From assembly GCA_029226205.1 (NCBI GenBank), contig JAQXXT010000004.1:1-64000 (forward strand): DNA of 64,000 nt, written 5' to 3'. Shown one piece after another: positions 51,868 to 60,907 of the stretch. Position numbers and translations under genes: made by a program. The DNA comes from Prevotellaceae bacterium. GTDB lineage: Bacteria > Bacteroidota > Bacteroidia > Bacteroidales > Bacteroidaceae. The number at the start of each line of letters is the position of its first letter. Positions within the stretch are counted from its first letter, which is position 1. The notes beneath the pieces are model-generated. The model ran no database searches. It saw nothing but the letters and a program-made list of their open reading frames with translations, and had not been told where the DNA came from.

Positions 51868-52566
51868 TTAGAGTGATTCAACTGATTTAGGATCAATCTT
51901 GATACCCTTACTCATAGTGCTAGAAAGGAAGATACTCTTGATATACGTACCCTTAGCAGCAGCGGGCTTCAGCTTGATGACCGTGGAGATGAACTCCTTG
52001 GCATTGCCATAAATCTGATCGGCAGTCATAGAGATCTTGCCGATAGAGGTGTGGATAATGCCGGCCTTGTCAACCTTGAAGTCAATCTTACCCTGCTTGA
52101 CTTCCTTGACTGCTTTTGCTACATCCATAGTGACAGTACCGCTCTTCGGGTTAGGCATCAAACCACGGGGACCGAGAACACGACCCAGAGGACCTACTTT
52201 ACCCATGCAAGAGGGCATGGTGATGATGACGTCAACATCCGTCCAACCACCCTTGATCTTGTCGATATATTCATCGAGACCAACATAATCAGCGCCAGCG
52301 GCTTTCGCAGCCTCTTCCTGATCGGGCGTACACAGAGCCAGGACACGTGTCACCTTACCGGTTCCGTTAGGCAGTGACACAACGCCACGTACCATCTGGT
52401 TGGCCTTACGAGGATCCACGCCTAAGCGTACATCAATATCCAGAGATGCGTCAAACTTCGTCGTGGTGATCTCCTTGACGAGCTTGGATGCCTCTTTCAA
52501 TGTGTATGCCTTCCCTGCTTCAACCTTATCAGCTACTGATTTTTGATTTTTTGTCAGTTTACTCAT
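51868..52566 (-). CDS. rplA: 50S ribosomal protein L1
   Basis: 232 aa. Two-domain L1 stalk protein with [32 protein letters not shown] and [15 protein letters not shown]. Begins 21 nt after the rplK stop. Confidence 0.98.
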   Translation of the reverse strand: MSKLTKNQKSVADKVEAGKAYTLKEASKLVKEITTTKFDASLDIDVRLGVDPRKANQMVRGVVSLPNGTGKVTRVLALCTPDQEEAAKAAGADYVGLDEYIDKIKGGWTDVDVIITMPSCMGKVGPLGRVLGPRGLMPNPKSGTVTMDVAKAVKEVKQGKIDFKVDKAGIIHTSIGKISMTADQIYGNAKEFISTVIKLKPAAAKGTYIKSIFLSSTMSKGIKIDPKSVESL

Positions 52567-52587
52567 TTTTCTAATTGAAGTTATAAA

Positions 52588-53028
52588 TTATTTTTCAGGG
52601 AAGTCCCCTTTGACTGTGATACCCATACTACGTGCTGTACCAGCGATCAGACGCATCGCAGACTCTACTGTGAAGCAGTTGAGGTCCTTCAGCTTATCTT
52701 CAGCGATAACCTTGATCTGATCCCATGTGACAGAAGCGACCTTCTGACGGTTGGGCTGACCGGAACCACTCTTAACCTTGGCGGCCTCCTTCAGCTGAAC
52801 AGCTGCAGGCGGAGTCTTGATGACGAAATCAAAGGACTTATCAGTGTAGTAGGTGATAACAACCGGTAATACCTTACCAGCCTTATCCTGGGTGCGGGCA
52901 TTGAATGCTTTGCAGAATCCCATGATATTGATACCCTTGGAACCCAGAGCAGGACCAACGGGTGGTGAAGGATTCGCAGCGCCTCCCTTAATCTGTAACT
53001 TGATTAATCCAGCAACTTCTTTAGCCAT
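52588..53028 (-). CDS. rplK: 50S ribosomal protein L11
   Basis: 146 aa from [16 protein letters not shown]; the 21-codon upstream part of the frame lacks L11 similarity. Carries the Pro-rich linker [20 protein letters not shown] and the C-terminal rRNA-binding [12 protein letters not shown], the thiostrepton/GTPase-centre region. Confidence 0.97.
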   Translation of the reverse strand: MAKEVAGLIKLQIKGGAANPSPPVGPALGSKGINIMGFCKAFNARTQDKAGKVLPVVITYYTDKSFDFVIKTPPAAVQLKEAAKVKSGSGQPNRQKVASVTWDQIKVIAEDKLKDLNCFTVESAMRLIAGTARSMGITVKGDFPEK

Positions 53029-53123
53029 TTGTTTGTGAATAATTGAATTGTTGTGAATATAAGTCGTAAGAGTGGAAGCCTCTACAACCATATTGCGGAT
53101 AACCTTACCGTAACATATAAGAA

Positions 53124-53675
53124 TTATCCTTCTTTTTCTACCTGATTATAATTCAGCTCCAGCGGGGTCTTGCGGCCAAAGATCTTGACCATGACCTTCA
53201 ACTTGTGCTTCTCTTCGTTGACTTCCTCGATGACTCCCGTGAATCCGTTGAACGGACCATCGGTCACTTTCACCGTCTCATCAACGACATACGGGATATC
53301 TACCGTCTCGTCGATCTCCGACTCTGTAGCCTGACCCAGCATGCGATTGATCTCGCTCTGCGGCACCGGCGTAGGATCATCGAGTCCACCGAGGAATCCC
53401 AGCACATTCGGCATGAAGCGTAATTTTGAAGCAATATCTCCATTTCCAAGGTTTGCCTCTACAAAGACATAACCCGGCAGGGCCACCTTCTCTTTGATGA
53501 CTCGCTTACTACCATGCATCACGGCATGCTTCTCCATCGGAATGAGAATCTGGGAGACATGACGCGAAAGGAGCTCATTGTGCTTCATCTCAGCTTCAAT
53601 GTACTCCTTTACCTTCATCTCCTTGCCGCTGACGGCTTTCATCACGTACCATTTGTTATTATTTGTCTCAGCCAT
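53124..53675 (-). CDS. nusG: Transcription termination/antitermination factor NusG
   Basis: 183 aa from the ATG at 53675, preceded by a strong GGAG Shine-Dalgarno; the upstream extension of the frame runs into the secE end. N-terminal NGN domain ([29 protein letters not shown]) and C-terminal KOW ([16 protein letters not shown]). Links RNAP to Rho or the ribosome in the family. Confidence 0.96.
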   Translation of the reverse strand: MAETNNNKWYVMKAVSGKEMKVKEYIEAEMKHNELLSRHVSQILIPMEKHAVMHGSKRVIKEKVALPGYVFVEANLGNGDIASKLRFMPNVLGFLGGLDDPTPVPQSEINRMLGQATESEIDETVDIPYVVDETVKVTDGPFNGFTGVIEEVNEEKHKLKVMVKIFGRKTPLELNYNQVEKEG

Positions 53676-53688
53676 TTTCCTTTCTCCT

Positions 53689-53889
53689 TTAACCGGGATA
53701 AATAACACCCATGATCCAGCTGAACAAAGAGTCCATTGCGAATACGATCAATGCGATGACGAGAGATGCTGAAAGAACGACCATCGCGCTGTGCGTCAGT
53801 TCTCCTGCCGTCGGCCATGTCGTCTTGTGAGCAAGCTCATCATAGCATGCCTTGCAATAATTGATTGCCTTGTGGATAAATTGATTCAT
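53689..53889 (-). CDS. secE: Protein translocase subunit SecE
   Basis: 66 aa from MNQFIHKAINYCKACYDEL; single C-terminal membrane helix (MVVLSASLVIALIVFAMDSL) preceded by the conserved amphipathic KTTWPTAGEL. This is the one-TM SecE form. Lies between tRNA-Trp and nusG; the upstream extension of the frame would overlap the tRNA and is rejected. Confidence 0.95.
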   Translation of the reverse strand: MNQFIHKAINYCKACYDELAHKTTWPTAGELTHSAMVVLSASLVIALIVFAMDSLFSWIMGVIYPG

Positions 53890-53904
53890 TACTTCTTTAA
53901 TTAG

Positions 53905-53977
53905 CACGGGTTGGAAGGCTCGAACTCCCGACACCTGGTTTTGGAGACCAGTGCTCTACCAACTGAGCTAAACCCGT
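53905..53977 (-). tRNA. tRNA-Trp (CCA anticodon)
   Basis: 73 nt, cloverleaf on the minus strand: acceptor ACGGGTT/AACCCGT, anticodon stem CTGGT/ACCAG with loop CTCCAAA (anticodon CCA), T-arm GTTCGAG. CCA end not encoded. Placed between tuf and secE. Confidence 0.96.
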
Positions 53978-54030
53978 AAGTAAGTCTCCGCATCCGCAGA
54001 AGCGGAGACTTGTATTATCGCGATAGAATT

Positions 54031-55251
54031 TTACTTCTTCTCGTTCTGCCAGCCCTCGGGGAGGTCCTCAAGGATCTTCGTGATCTGACCAGAACCAACG
54101 GTACGGCCACCTTCACGGATAGCGAAACGCAGACCTTCATTCAGAGCAACCTTGTAGATCAGGTTAACCTCAATCTCTACGTTATCACCAGGCATTACCA
54201 TCTCAACACCCTCGGGGAGCTTGATCTCACCCGTGCAGTCCATCGTACGGAGATAGAACTGAGGACGATACTTGTTACCGAACGGTGTGTGACGGCCACC
54301 CTCTTCCTTCTTCAGGACGTAGATGGAAGCCTTGAAGTGATCGTGAGGAGTGATAGCACCCGGATGGACAACTACCATACCACGCTTTACTTCGTCCTTA
54401 TCGATACCACGGAGGAGCAGACCGACGTTATCACCAGCCTCACCCTCTGCCAGGGTCTTACGGAACATCTCAACACCCGTGATGGTAGACTTCTTGTCCT
54501 CACCAAGACCGAGCAGCTGAACCTCATCACCGACCTTGCACTTACCAGTCTCGATACGACCAGTAGCAACAGTACCACGACCAGTGATAGAGAAGACATC
54601 CTCTACAGGCATCAAGAACGGCTTATCAACCTCGCGGACAGGCTCCTGGATCCATGTATCAACGGTATCCATCAGCTTCTTAACGGAGTCAACCCACTTG
54701 GGTACACCATTCAGAGCACCAAGGGCAGAACCACGGATGATAGGAGTATCCTCCTCATAACCGTACTGCTCGAGGATCTCACGAACCTCCATCTCGACGA
54801 GCTCAAGCATCTCCTCATCGTCGACCATATCGCACTTGTTCAGGAATACGACCAAACGGGGAACGTTGACCTGACGAGCCAGAAGGACGTGCTCACGTGT
54901 CTGAGGCATAGGACCATCAGTAGCAGCAACTACCAGGATGGCACCATCCATCTGAGCAGCACCAGTAACCATGTTCTTCACATAGTCGGCGTGTCCCGGG
55001 CAGTCGACGTGAGCGTAGTGACGCTTAGCGGTCTCATACTCGATATGAGCGGAGTTGATGGTGATACCACGCTCTTTCTCCTCAGGAGCATTATCAATCT
55101 GATCGAAAGACTTGACATCTTCCTTACCAAAGCCCTCATCGTGGAGCACCTTGGAGATGGCAGCTGTCAGAGTAGTCTTACCGTGGTCTACGTGACCGAT
55201 TGTACCAATATTTACATGCGGTTTGGTACGTACGAATTCTTCCTTAGCCAT
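54031..55251 (-). CDS. tuf: Elongation factor Tu with C-terminal extension
   Basis: 406 aa. G1 [10 protein letters not shown]3 DCPGHADY, G4 NKCD; domain 2 and 3 signatures [13 protein letters not shown] and [13 protein letters not shown]. Typical EF-Tu ends shortly after the GxGQIT motif; here about 12 further residues ([11 protein letters not shown]) follow. Delivers aminoacyl-tRNA to the ribosome. Located after a tRNA cluster and before tRNA-Trp-secE; the only tuf copy in the window. Confidence 0.97.
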   Translation of the reverse strand: MAKEEFVRTKPHVNIGTIGHVDHGKTTLTAAISKVLHDEGFGKEDVKSFDQIDNAPEEKERGITINSAHIEYETAKRHYAHVDCPGHADYVKNMVTGAAQMDGAILVVAATDGPMPQTREHVLLARQVNVPRLVVFLNKCDMVDDEEMLELVEMEVREILEQYGYEEDTPIIRGSALGALNGVPKWVDSVKKLMDTVDTWIQEPVREVDKPFLMPVEDVFSITGRGTVATGRIETGKCKVGDEVQLLGLGEDKKSTITGVEMFRKTLAEGEAGDNVGLLLRGIDKDEVKRGMVVVHPGAITPHDHFKASIYVLKKEEGGRHTPFGNKYRPQFYLRTMDCTGEIKLPEGVEMVMPGDNVEIEVNLIYKVALNEGLRFAIREGGRTVGSGQITKILEDLPEGWQNEKK

Positions 55252-55346
55252 AGCTTTGTTATTTTATTTATATAAATGAATAATCAAATATTTTGTTTAA
55301 GTCTTGTTTTCCTTCCCTGACCCGATCAGCATCTCACAGGAAATGG

Positions 55347-55418
<72 letters not shown>

Positions 55419-55431
55419 ATAAGAACTTTTG

Positions 55432-55504
55432 AGCGGAAAACGGGGCTCAAACCCGCGACCCCCAGCTTGGAAGGCTAGTGCTCTATCAACTGAGCTATTT
55501 CCGC
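55432..55504 (-). tRNA. tRNA-Gly (TCC anticodon)
   Basis: 73 nt: acceptor GCGGAAA/TTTCCGC, anticodon loop CTTCCAA, T-arm GTTTGAG. Confidence 0.95.
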
Positions 55505-55524
55505 AGGACTTCTTATTGAAGTGG

Positions 55525-55606
55525 TGGGTGGTGATGGATTCGAACCACCGAAGCTAGAAGCAGCAGATTTACAGTCTGCCCCATTTGGCCACTCTGGAAA
55601 CCACCC
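55525..55606 (-). tRNA. tRNA-Tyr (GTA anticodon)
   Basis: 82 nt with a long variable arm (class II), acceptor GGGTGGT/ACCACCC, anticodon arm GCAGA-CTGTAAA-TCTGC. The three bases after the discriminator A read CCA, so the 3' CCA may be genome-encoded, unlike the other four tRNAs here. Confidence 0.95.
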
Positions 55607-55625
55607 ATATAGTTTGGAGTTGTTT

Positions 55626-55690
55626 GTTAAGAGATAGGAGTTATACGATGAGACGGAGAACTCCTAACTCCTATCTCGTAACTCCTCACT
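55626..55690. repeat. Inverted repeat between tRNA-Thr(TGT) and tRNA-Tyr (family G)
   Basis: GTTAAGAGATAGGAGTT (55626-55642) pairs with AACTCCTATCTCGTAAC (55666-55682) with one mismatch. Same AACTCCTAACTCCTATCT words as the rpsN-rpsH element at 16394-16490. Confidence 0.8.
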
Positions 55691-55696
55691 CAGATG

Positions 55697-55770
55697 AGCC
55701 TCTTGTCGGATTCGAACCAACGACCCCGAGATTACAAATCACGTGCTCTGGCCAACTGAGCTAAAGAGGC
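55697..55770 (-). tRNA. tRNA-Thr (TGT anticodon)
   Basis: 74 nt: acceptor GCCTCTT/AAGAGGC, anticodon loop TTTGTAA, T-arm GTTCGAA. A T-T opposition appears in the anticodon stem. First gene after the promoter of the cluster. Confidence 0.94.
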
Positions 55771-55826
55771 GTATCCTCACAGCCCTTTACAGACCATCGT
55801 TTCGAGGACTTGTCGTAAAACGGCTG

Positions 55827-55857
55827 CAAAGATACGACTATTTTTTGAAACGCCAAA
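55827..55857 (-). promoter_or_regulatory. Promoter of the tRNA-tuf-secE-nusG-rpl-rpoBC cluster
   Basis: TTTG (55857-55854), a 19-nt spacer, TATCTTTG (55834-55827) on the minus strand: full consensus, 57 nt before tRNA-Thr(TGT). Confidence 0.8.
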
Positions 55858-55874
55858 ACTTTTAGGCGTTTTTT

Positions 55875-56174
55875 TTATCTGTTACGCAATTTTTCTTTGT
55901 ATTTGGTCAGCTGTACCCGCATCGTGTCCACACTCAGGTCCGTGGCCTCCTCAAAGGAGTTGCAGATCTTCTCAGCGTGGAGCACCTGACCCGGAACACT
56001 CACGTTCAGGTCCACCTCCTTGTTCTGGACGGTGGCTGGCTTGACGACCTTCAGTTGCACCTCTACTTTCTGAATATCTTCGTAAGTTTTCTCCAACTTG
56101 GCGACTTTCTTCTCGATAAACGCCTGTAACTGCTCGGTAGCGTCGAAATGAATCGACTTGATCATAATTTCCAT
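55875..56174 (-). CDS. hpf: Ribosome hibernation-promoting factor (short HPF/YfiA type)
   Basis: 99 aa. The start at 56174 has a strong AGGAGGT Shine-Dalgarno; a second Met three codons on is less favoured. The beta-alpha-beta-beta-beta-alpha HPF fold is suggested by HFDATEQLQAFIEKKVAKLE and the C-terminal helix DLSVDTMRVQLTKYKEKL. It lacks the C-terminal dimerisation domain of long HPF, so partner-dependent 100S formation would be expected. Downstream of rpsU and xerC. Confidence 0.9.
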   Translation of the reverse strand: MEIMIKSIHFDATEQLQAFIEKKVAKLEKTYEDIQKVEVQLKVVKPATVQNKEVDLNVSVPGQVLHAEKICNSFEEATDLSVDTMRVQLTKYKEKLRNR

Positions 56175-56201
56175 AATGACCTCCTGTTTTAGTTTTAAAG
56201 G

Positions 56202-57086
56202 TTACGCCCTGGGATGGGCTTCAATGTATTCACGTTTCAGCTGCTCAAAGGTGGTGTGCGTATAGATCTCCGTCGTTGACAGAGAAGCATGACCAAGCAA
56301 CTGCTTTACACTTTCCAGGTCCGCCTTGTGGTTCAGCATCGCTGTGGCAAACGTGTGCCGCAGCACGTGCGGCGACCGCTTCTTCAGCGTGCATACCTTA
56401 GAGAGATTGCGTCTCACCCAGACATAGACTTCTCCGGCGGTCACCGGACGGCCTTTCTGATTGAGGAAGAAACTGTCGGAGCTATGCTCTTCGAGTTTGT
56501 CTCTCTCCGCCACATAGCGGGAAAGCTGAGCCTCCAGTTCTTCTCCGAAGGGGATGATGCGCTCCTTGTCTCTTTTGCCATGGACCTTCACCTCATGATG
56601 GGTAAAGTCCACACGCTCCAAAGTCAGCGAGACCAGCTCACTGCGGCGCATGCCCGTTTCGTAGAACATCATGATGATCGTTCGCTCCAAGACTGACTGA
56701 TAGCTGTCGTCCCACATCTTTGGATCGAGGAGACGGTCCATCTCACTCTCTTTCAGGAACTGCGGCAGCGGGCGCTGCTTCTTCGGTCCCTTGACGGCAT
56801 AGGCGGGATCATGATCCACCTGGCCGTGAGCCAACGCGTAACGATAGAAGGATCTTAAAGCGCTCAGACGGCGGTTCACCGTCGAGGCTGTATGACCACT
56901 GTCCATCAGACTCGCCATCCAGTCGCGGATGACATCGCTGTCTACCGTCTCCCAGGTGAGCTGACTGTCGAGATTCTGAAAGAAATCCTCAAAGCCGTGA
57001 AGGTCGTCTCCATAGGATTTGATCGTCCTCGGACTGCGATTCCGTTCATAGCGGAGATAATTCAGAAAATCGTCTATCTGCATCAT
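56202..57086 (-). CDS. xerC: Tyrosine recombinase XerC
   Basis: 294 aa. N-terminal SAM-like core-binding domain (FLNYLRYERNRSPRTIKSY) and C-terminal catalytic domain with the Arg of ETGMRRSELVSL, His-x-x-Arg in HVLRHTFATAML, His in LGHASLSTTEIYTH and the nucleophile Tyr in the last motif. Resolves chromosome dimers at dif with XerD. A second ATG at 57083 is equally possible. Whether it is XerC or XerD follows the locus context (near rpsU/hpf in Bacteroidales) and is less certain than the family call. Confidence 0.92.
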   Translation of the reverse strand: MMQIDDFLNYLRYERNRSPRTIKSYGDDLHGFEDFFQNLDSQLTWETVDSDVIRDWMASLMDSGHTASTVNRRLSALRSFYRYALAHGQVDHDPAYAVKGPKKQRPLPQFLKESEMDRLLDPKMWDDSYQSVLERTIIMMFYETGMRRSELVSLTLERVDFTHHEVKVHGKRDKERIIPFGEELEAQLSRYVAERDKLEEHSSDSFFLNQKGRPVTAGEVYVWVRRNLSKVCTLKKRSPHVLRHTFATAMLNHKADLESVKQLLGHASLSTTEIYTHTTFEQLKREYIEAHPRA

Positions 57087-57175
57087 GCGTACCGAAAGGT
57101 TTGAACTGTACTACTTGTTTTCGGGTACGAAAATACGGAAATTATTTGGAACTACCAAATTTTTAACGAGTTTTT

Positions 57176-57367
57176 TTACTCTTCCTCAGCGCGCAGCTTC
57201 TGTACGTAGATAGCATGCTCCATCTTGAGACGCTTCTTGACAGACGGCTTGTCGAACTGCTGACGAGCACGAAGCTCCTTTACGACACCAGTCTTCTCGA
57301 ATTTTCTCTTGAACTTCTTGAGAGCTCTCTCGATGTTCTCACCATCTTTTACAGGTACAATAATCAT
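57176..57367 (-). CDS. rpsU: 30S ribosomal protein S21
   Basis: 63 aa. MIIVPVKDGENIERALKKFK and the Arg/Lys-rich middle (LRARQQFDKPSVKKR) are canonical bS21. Its own promoter lies at 57479-57509; xerC follows after 89 nt. Confidence 0.97.
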   Translation of the reverse strand: MIIVPVKDGENIERALKKFKRKFEKTGVVKELRARQQFDKPSVKKRLKMEHAIYVQKLRAEEE

Positions 57368-57478
57368 TGCTTTTTGTTTTTTATTTTTTAATTGTTAAAC
57401 ATGCACCGGAGGCTTCCAAAGCATCGCTTTTCCATTGATTGGGAACGCTCACGTATGGGCACACTCCGATTCGGGTTG

Positions 57479-57509
57479 CAAAATTACGACTTATTTGTCA
57501 AACTACCAA
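57479..57509 (-). promoter_or_regulatory. Promoter of rpsU
   Basis: TAATTTTG (57486-57479) on the minus strand; TTG (57509-57507, GTTG context) 20 nt upstream. It leaves a leader of about 105 nt. Confidence 0.55.
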
Positions 57510-57557
57510 CTTTTTACGCCGTTTTTTACCTTTTTTGATTAAATTTCCCCGTCTCCA

Positions 57558-57592
57558 CTCGTAGGGGCGGCCCTTGTGGCCGTCCTAGCGGC
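57558..57592 (+). repeat. GC-rich repeat (family A, single unit)
   Basis: GTAGGGGCGGCCCTTGTGGC followed by CGTCCTAGC. Here the orientation is opposite to the convention seen after other genes, relative to the minus-strand aminopeptidase that ends at 57664. Confidence 0.75.
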
Positions 57593-57612
57593 AGGCCGCC
57601 GCTCATCACGGC

Positions 57613-57652
57613 TTGCCGTCATGTGCTTGCGCTTTGCAAGCGCAAGGAAGCA
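57613..57652. repeat. Family F hairpin repeat, copy 1
   Basis: CTTGCGCTT-TGC-AAGCGCAAG, a perfect 9-bp stem, with outer GTGCTT/AAGCAC-type flanks. Lies just past the aminopeptidase stop codon. Confidence 0.75.
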
Positions 57653-57663
57653 CCAGACGCCGT

Positions 57664-59460
57664 TCAGATCTCCCTCGTCGCAGTCTTCAGCCACTGCAGA
57701 TCTTCTCCCTCCACGTATGGCGCCAGCACCTCAAGGACCAGTCGATGATAAGCGTTGAGCCACTGCCGCTCCTCATCGGTGAGCAGACTCAGAATGATCG
57801 GCTCGGTATCGATGGGACAGAGCGTCAGCGGCTCCATCTTCAGGAAACTGCCGAAGGCCGTCGTCTTATCGGGGACGATGAGCAACGTGTTCTCTATACG
57901 CACGCCGAACTGTCCGTCGACATAGATACCGGGCTCGTCAGTGACGGTCATACCGGCATGGAGCGGAGCGGGCATATATTCCATACGGATCTGATGAGGA
58001 CCTTCATGAACATTAAGATAACTGCCGACACCATGGCCCGTTCCATGGAGGAAGTTCAGTCCCGCACGCCACAGCGGCTCACGGGCAAGGGCATCAATCT
58101 GCGTACCACAGGCTCCGTCGGGGAAGACGGCAAGTTCGAGTTGGATATGTGCCTTTAATACATAGGTATAGACACGGCGCTCCTCATCGGTCAATGGTCC
58201 AAGGGGTATCGTTCTCGTGATATCCGTTGTTCCGTCAAGATACTGCGCGCCACTGTCAAGGAGCAGAAAGCCTTTCGGTTTCAGAGCAACATCACTCTCC
58301 TCCGTCGGCTCATAATGGACAATCGCGCCATGGGCAGCATAGCCGGCAATGGTATCGAAAGAGATATCCTGATACAGATCCTGACGGGCACGAAGACTAT
58401 CAAGTTTCCGACTCACGGACAGCTCGGTCTGATCTCCTTTGGCGACAGCGGGACGGAGCCAACGGAGGAATTGTACCATGGCAACACCATCACGGAGCAT
58501 GGCCTGATGATAGCCTTCTATCTCCGTGGCATTTTTCACGGCCTTCATTGCCGGGACGGGAGACGGCAACAGTTCTACTTCTGCCCTGCCCTTCCTCGTG
58601 GCAGCAACGAGATAGCTGTTGGTCTCATCCGGATCCATAAGAATATTATAATGAAAGTAATCTTTCCGAAGATAATCACCTACCGCATCATAATCTCGTA
58701 CCGTGATCTGCTGCTCCTTCAGATATCGACTCACTTCCTCCGTGATCTTGTCCTTATATATAAATAAGGTGGTAGAATCAGGTTCAACGATGAGATAAGC
58801 GATGAAGACAGGATTGCAATGGACATCATGCCCACGGAGATTCAACGTCCATGCGATATCATCGAGAGCCGACATCAGCATACCGTCACAATGTTGCTCG
58901 CGAAGGTCCTGACGGATACGCCGGAGCTTATCAGCCGTACTTTCACCGGCATATCGCAATGGATGAATGGAAACCGGTTCACGGGGTACGGCAGGACGAT
59001 CCGTCCAGATCTGTTCCAAAGGATCGAGGTTCAACCGAAGGGTCAGACCGCCATGGGCGCGCAGGTCTTTCGTCAGTCCTTCCACAAGACGCTCCGAAGC
59101 ACAACGGCCGTCGATAGCAACCTCCGTGCCCGCATTCTCCTCTTGAGCCATCCGGCCAAGCCACTCCGCAATCGTCGGCGTGCCGGCAACCTTCAGCTTC
59201 ATCAACTCATATTCCGTATCCTTCAACTCCTCAGCGGCAGCGAGGAAATAGCGGGAGTCTGTCCACACGGCGGCATGGTGAAGGGTCACGACAGCCGTAC
59301 CGGCACTGCCATCGAAACCACTGATCCACTCACGGCCCTTCCAACGGTCGGCGACATACTCACTCTGATGCGGGTCCGTACTCGGGAAGATAAAGGCAAA
59401 GAGACCTTCACGACGCATCACCTCACGTAACTTTTCAAGTCTTTCTTGTATCTCTTTCAT
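57664..59460 (-). CDS. Aminopeptidase P family protein (Xaa-Pro aminopeptidase)
   Basis: 598 aa: two N-terminal creatinase-like domains (about 1-310) and a C-terminal metallopeptidase domain. Metal ligands visible in LLLDSGAQYLDGTTDITRT (two Asp), HGTGHGVGSYLNVHEG (His), VTDEPGIY (Glu) and RIENTLLI (Glu). Cytoplasmic, no signal peptide; cleaves N-terminal residues preceding Pro. The length fits the three-domain eukaryote-like APP type. Confidence 0.92.
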   Translation of the reverse strand: MKEIQERLEKLREVMRREGLFAFIFPSTDPHQSEYVADRWKGREWISGFDGSAGTAVVTLHHAAVWTDSRYFLAAAEELKDTEYELMKLKVAGTPTIAEWLGRMAQEENAGTEVAIDGRCASERLVEGLTKDLRAHGGLTLRLNLDPLEQIWTDRPAVPREPVSIHPLRYAGESTADKLRRIRQDLREQHCDGMLMSALDDIAWTLNLRGHDVHCNPVFIAYLIVEPDSTTLFIYKDKITEEVSRYLKEQQITVRDYDAVGDYLRKDYFHYNILMDPDETNSYLVAATRKGRAEVELLPSPVPAMKAVKNATEIEGYHQAMLRDGVAMVQFLRWLRPAVAKGDQTELSVSRKLDSLRARQDLYQDISFDTIAGYAAHGAIVHYEPTEESDVALKPKGFLLLDSGAQYLDGTTDITRTIPLGPLTDEERRVYTYVLKAHIQLELAVFPDGACGTQIDALAREPLWRAGLNFLHGTGHGVGSYLNVHEGPHQIRMEYMPAPLHAGMTVTDEPGIYVDGQFGVRIENTLLIVPDKTTAFGSFLKMEPLTLCPIDTEPIILSLLTDEERQWLNAYHRLVLEVLAPYVEGEDLQWLKTATREI

Positions 59461-59484
59461 CTGCTATTCGCTTTATTTTCGAAA

Positions 59485-59516
59485 CGAAAGTAATCAATAA
59501 AAATGAAACAAGCAAA
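59485..59516 (-). promoter_or_regulatory. Promoter of the aminopeptidase P gene
   Basis: TTTG (59516-59513), a 20-nt spacer, TACTTTCG (59492-59485; one mismatch from TAnnTTTG) on the minus strand. Confidence 0.55.
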
Positions 59517-59620
59517 TCGGACCTCAGCTTTTGTCATCTGTATCTATCAAACAACGGGATTTTTCAGAAAAAATAACATTACATTGAACATTATTAAGAT
59601 GAAAAGCAAAAACTTTTTGC

Positions 59621-59628
59621 TAACTTTG
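59621..59628 (+). promoter_or_regulatory. -7 element of mdh
   Basis: TAACTTTG, exact consensus, 49 nt before the mdh ATG. No TTTG at the standard -33 position. Confidence 0.55.
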
Positions 59629-59677
59629 CGGTGCGTTTGAAAAGGAAGTTATTCACAATTTTAAAATATACGTAGTT

Positions 59678-60712
59678 ATGAAATGGTTAACAAATGACAA
59701 GCTCCTTATCGTCGGTGCCGGCGGTATGATTGGTTCCAACATGGTACAGACAGCCCTTACGCTCGGTCTGACTCCGAACATCTGCCTCTATGATATCTAT
59801 GAGCCGGGTGTACACGGTGTCTTCGACGAGATGGAGCAGTGCGCTTTCCCTGGCGCTAACCTCTCTTACTATGCTCCTGCCGTGGAGGATATGAACAACC
59901 CCGAGAAGGTGGCAGAAGCTGCCAAGAAGGCCTTCACCGGCGCTAAGTACATCATCTCTTCTGGTGGTGCTCCCCGTAAGGCTGGCATGACCCGTGAGGA
60001 CCTCCTCAAGGGTAACTGCAAGATCGCTGCTGACTTCGGTGAGAACATCAAGAAGTACTGCCCCGATGTAGAGCACGTCGTTGTCATCTTCAACCCTGCT
60101 GATGTCACCGCTCTGACAACACTGATTCACTCCGGTCTGAAGCCCAACCAGCTGACCTCTCTCGCTGCCCTCGACTCTACTCGTCTGCAGCAGGCCCTGG
60201 CTCACGAGTTCGGCGTTCAGCAGGACAAGGTCACCGGCGCTCACACCTATGGTGGCCACGGCGAGCAGATGGCTGTCTTCGCTTCTCAGGTAAAGATCGA
60301 CGGCAAGCCGCTGTCTGAGATGGGTCTGAGCAAGGACCGCTGGGAAGAGATCAAGCAGATCACCACACAGGGTGGTAGCCGTATCATCAAGCTCCGTGGC
60401 CGTAGCTCTTTCCAGAGCCCGGCTTACAACGCTGTGAAGATGATCGAGGCTGCTATGGGTGGCGAGCCCTTCACACTCCCCGCTGGCTGCTATGCCAACC
60501 TGCCTGAGCTCGGCATCAAGAATGTCATGATGGCTCTGCCTACAACGATCGACAAGACGGGTGTTCACTACACTACGCCGACAGGTACTGAAGAGGAGAT
60601 GGCTGACCTGCAGAAGTCTTACAAGCACCTCTGCGACATGCGTCAGGAAGTCATCGACCTCGGCATCGTTCCTCCGGTAGACAAGTGGGGTGAGGACAAC
60701 AAGAACCTGTAA
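59678..60712 (+). CDS. mdh: Malate dehydrogenase
   Basis: 344 aa. N-terminal Rossmann motif VGAGGMIGSNM, the substrate-side SSGGAPRKAGMTREDLL and the catalytic His in GAHTYGGHGEQM are present. Interconverts malate and oxaloacetate with NAD(H) in the fumarate/succinate branch used by Bacteroidales. Codon use is strongly biased (highly expressed type). Own promoter and a terminator-like hairpin 42 nt after the stop. Confidence 0.93.
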   Translation: MKWLTNDKLLIVGAGGMIGSNMVQTALTLGLTPNICLYDIYEPGVHGVFDEMEQCAFPGANLSYYAPAVEDMNNPEKVAEAAKKAFTGAKYIISSGGAPRKAGMTREDLLKGNCKIAADFGENIKKYCPDVEHVVVIFNPADVTALTTLIHSGLKPNQLTSLAALDSTRLQQALAHEFGVQQDKVTGAHTYGGHGEQMAVFASQVKIDGKPLSEMGLSKDRWEEIKQITTQGGSRIIKLRGRSSFQSPAYNAVKMIEAAMGGEPFTLPAGCYANLPELGIKNVMMALPTTIDKTGVHYTTPTGTEEEMADLQKSYKHLCDMRQEVIDLGIVPPVDKWGEDNKNL

Positions 60713-60754
60713 TGAGATTCCTGCCCCGTAGGGGGTTGTCTGAATAACACTTAT

Positions 60755-60812
60755 CCCCTCTGTTTGCGAGGCTGTCATCCATATGACAAGTATTGCGACA
60801 GAGGGGTTTTCT
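60755..60812 (+). terminator. Terminator-like hairpin after mdh
   Basis: CCCCTCTGT (60755-60763) pairs with ACAGAGGGG (60798-60806) across a 34-nt loop and is followed by TTTTCTATTT. Confidence 0.6.
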
Positions 60813-60850
60813 ATTTCTCTCAATTCGGGTAAATCAATCCGCAACTCGGG

Positions 60851-60882
60851 TTTGTCCCTTTGGCATAATGTTTGTACCTTTG
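60851..60882 (+). promoter_or_regulatory. Promoter of the DUF3737-malY-type operon
   Basis: TTTG (60851-60854), a 20-nt spacer, TACCTTTG (60875-60882): full consensus, 25 nt before the ATG. Confidence 0.8.
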
Positions 60883-60907
60883 CAGCCGTAATTTTACATA
60901 TTTGACA

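Noticed and set aside
55835-55875. hpf terminator formed by the AAACGCC/GGCGTTT hairpin
   Set aside because: On the minus strand the hairpin is followed by A-rich rather than T-rich sequence. The region overlaps the -33 of the tRNA-tuf promoter.
57613-57652. Intrinsic terminator of the aminopeptidase P gene
   Set aside because: The hairpin is strong, but no U-tract follows on the minus strand; it is better described as an interspersed repeat.
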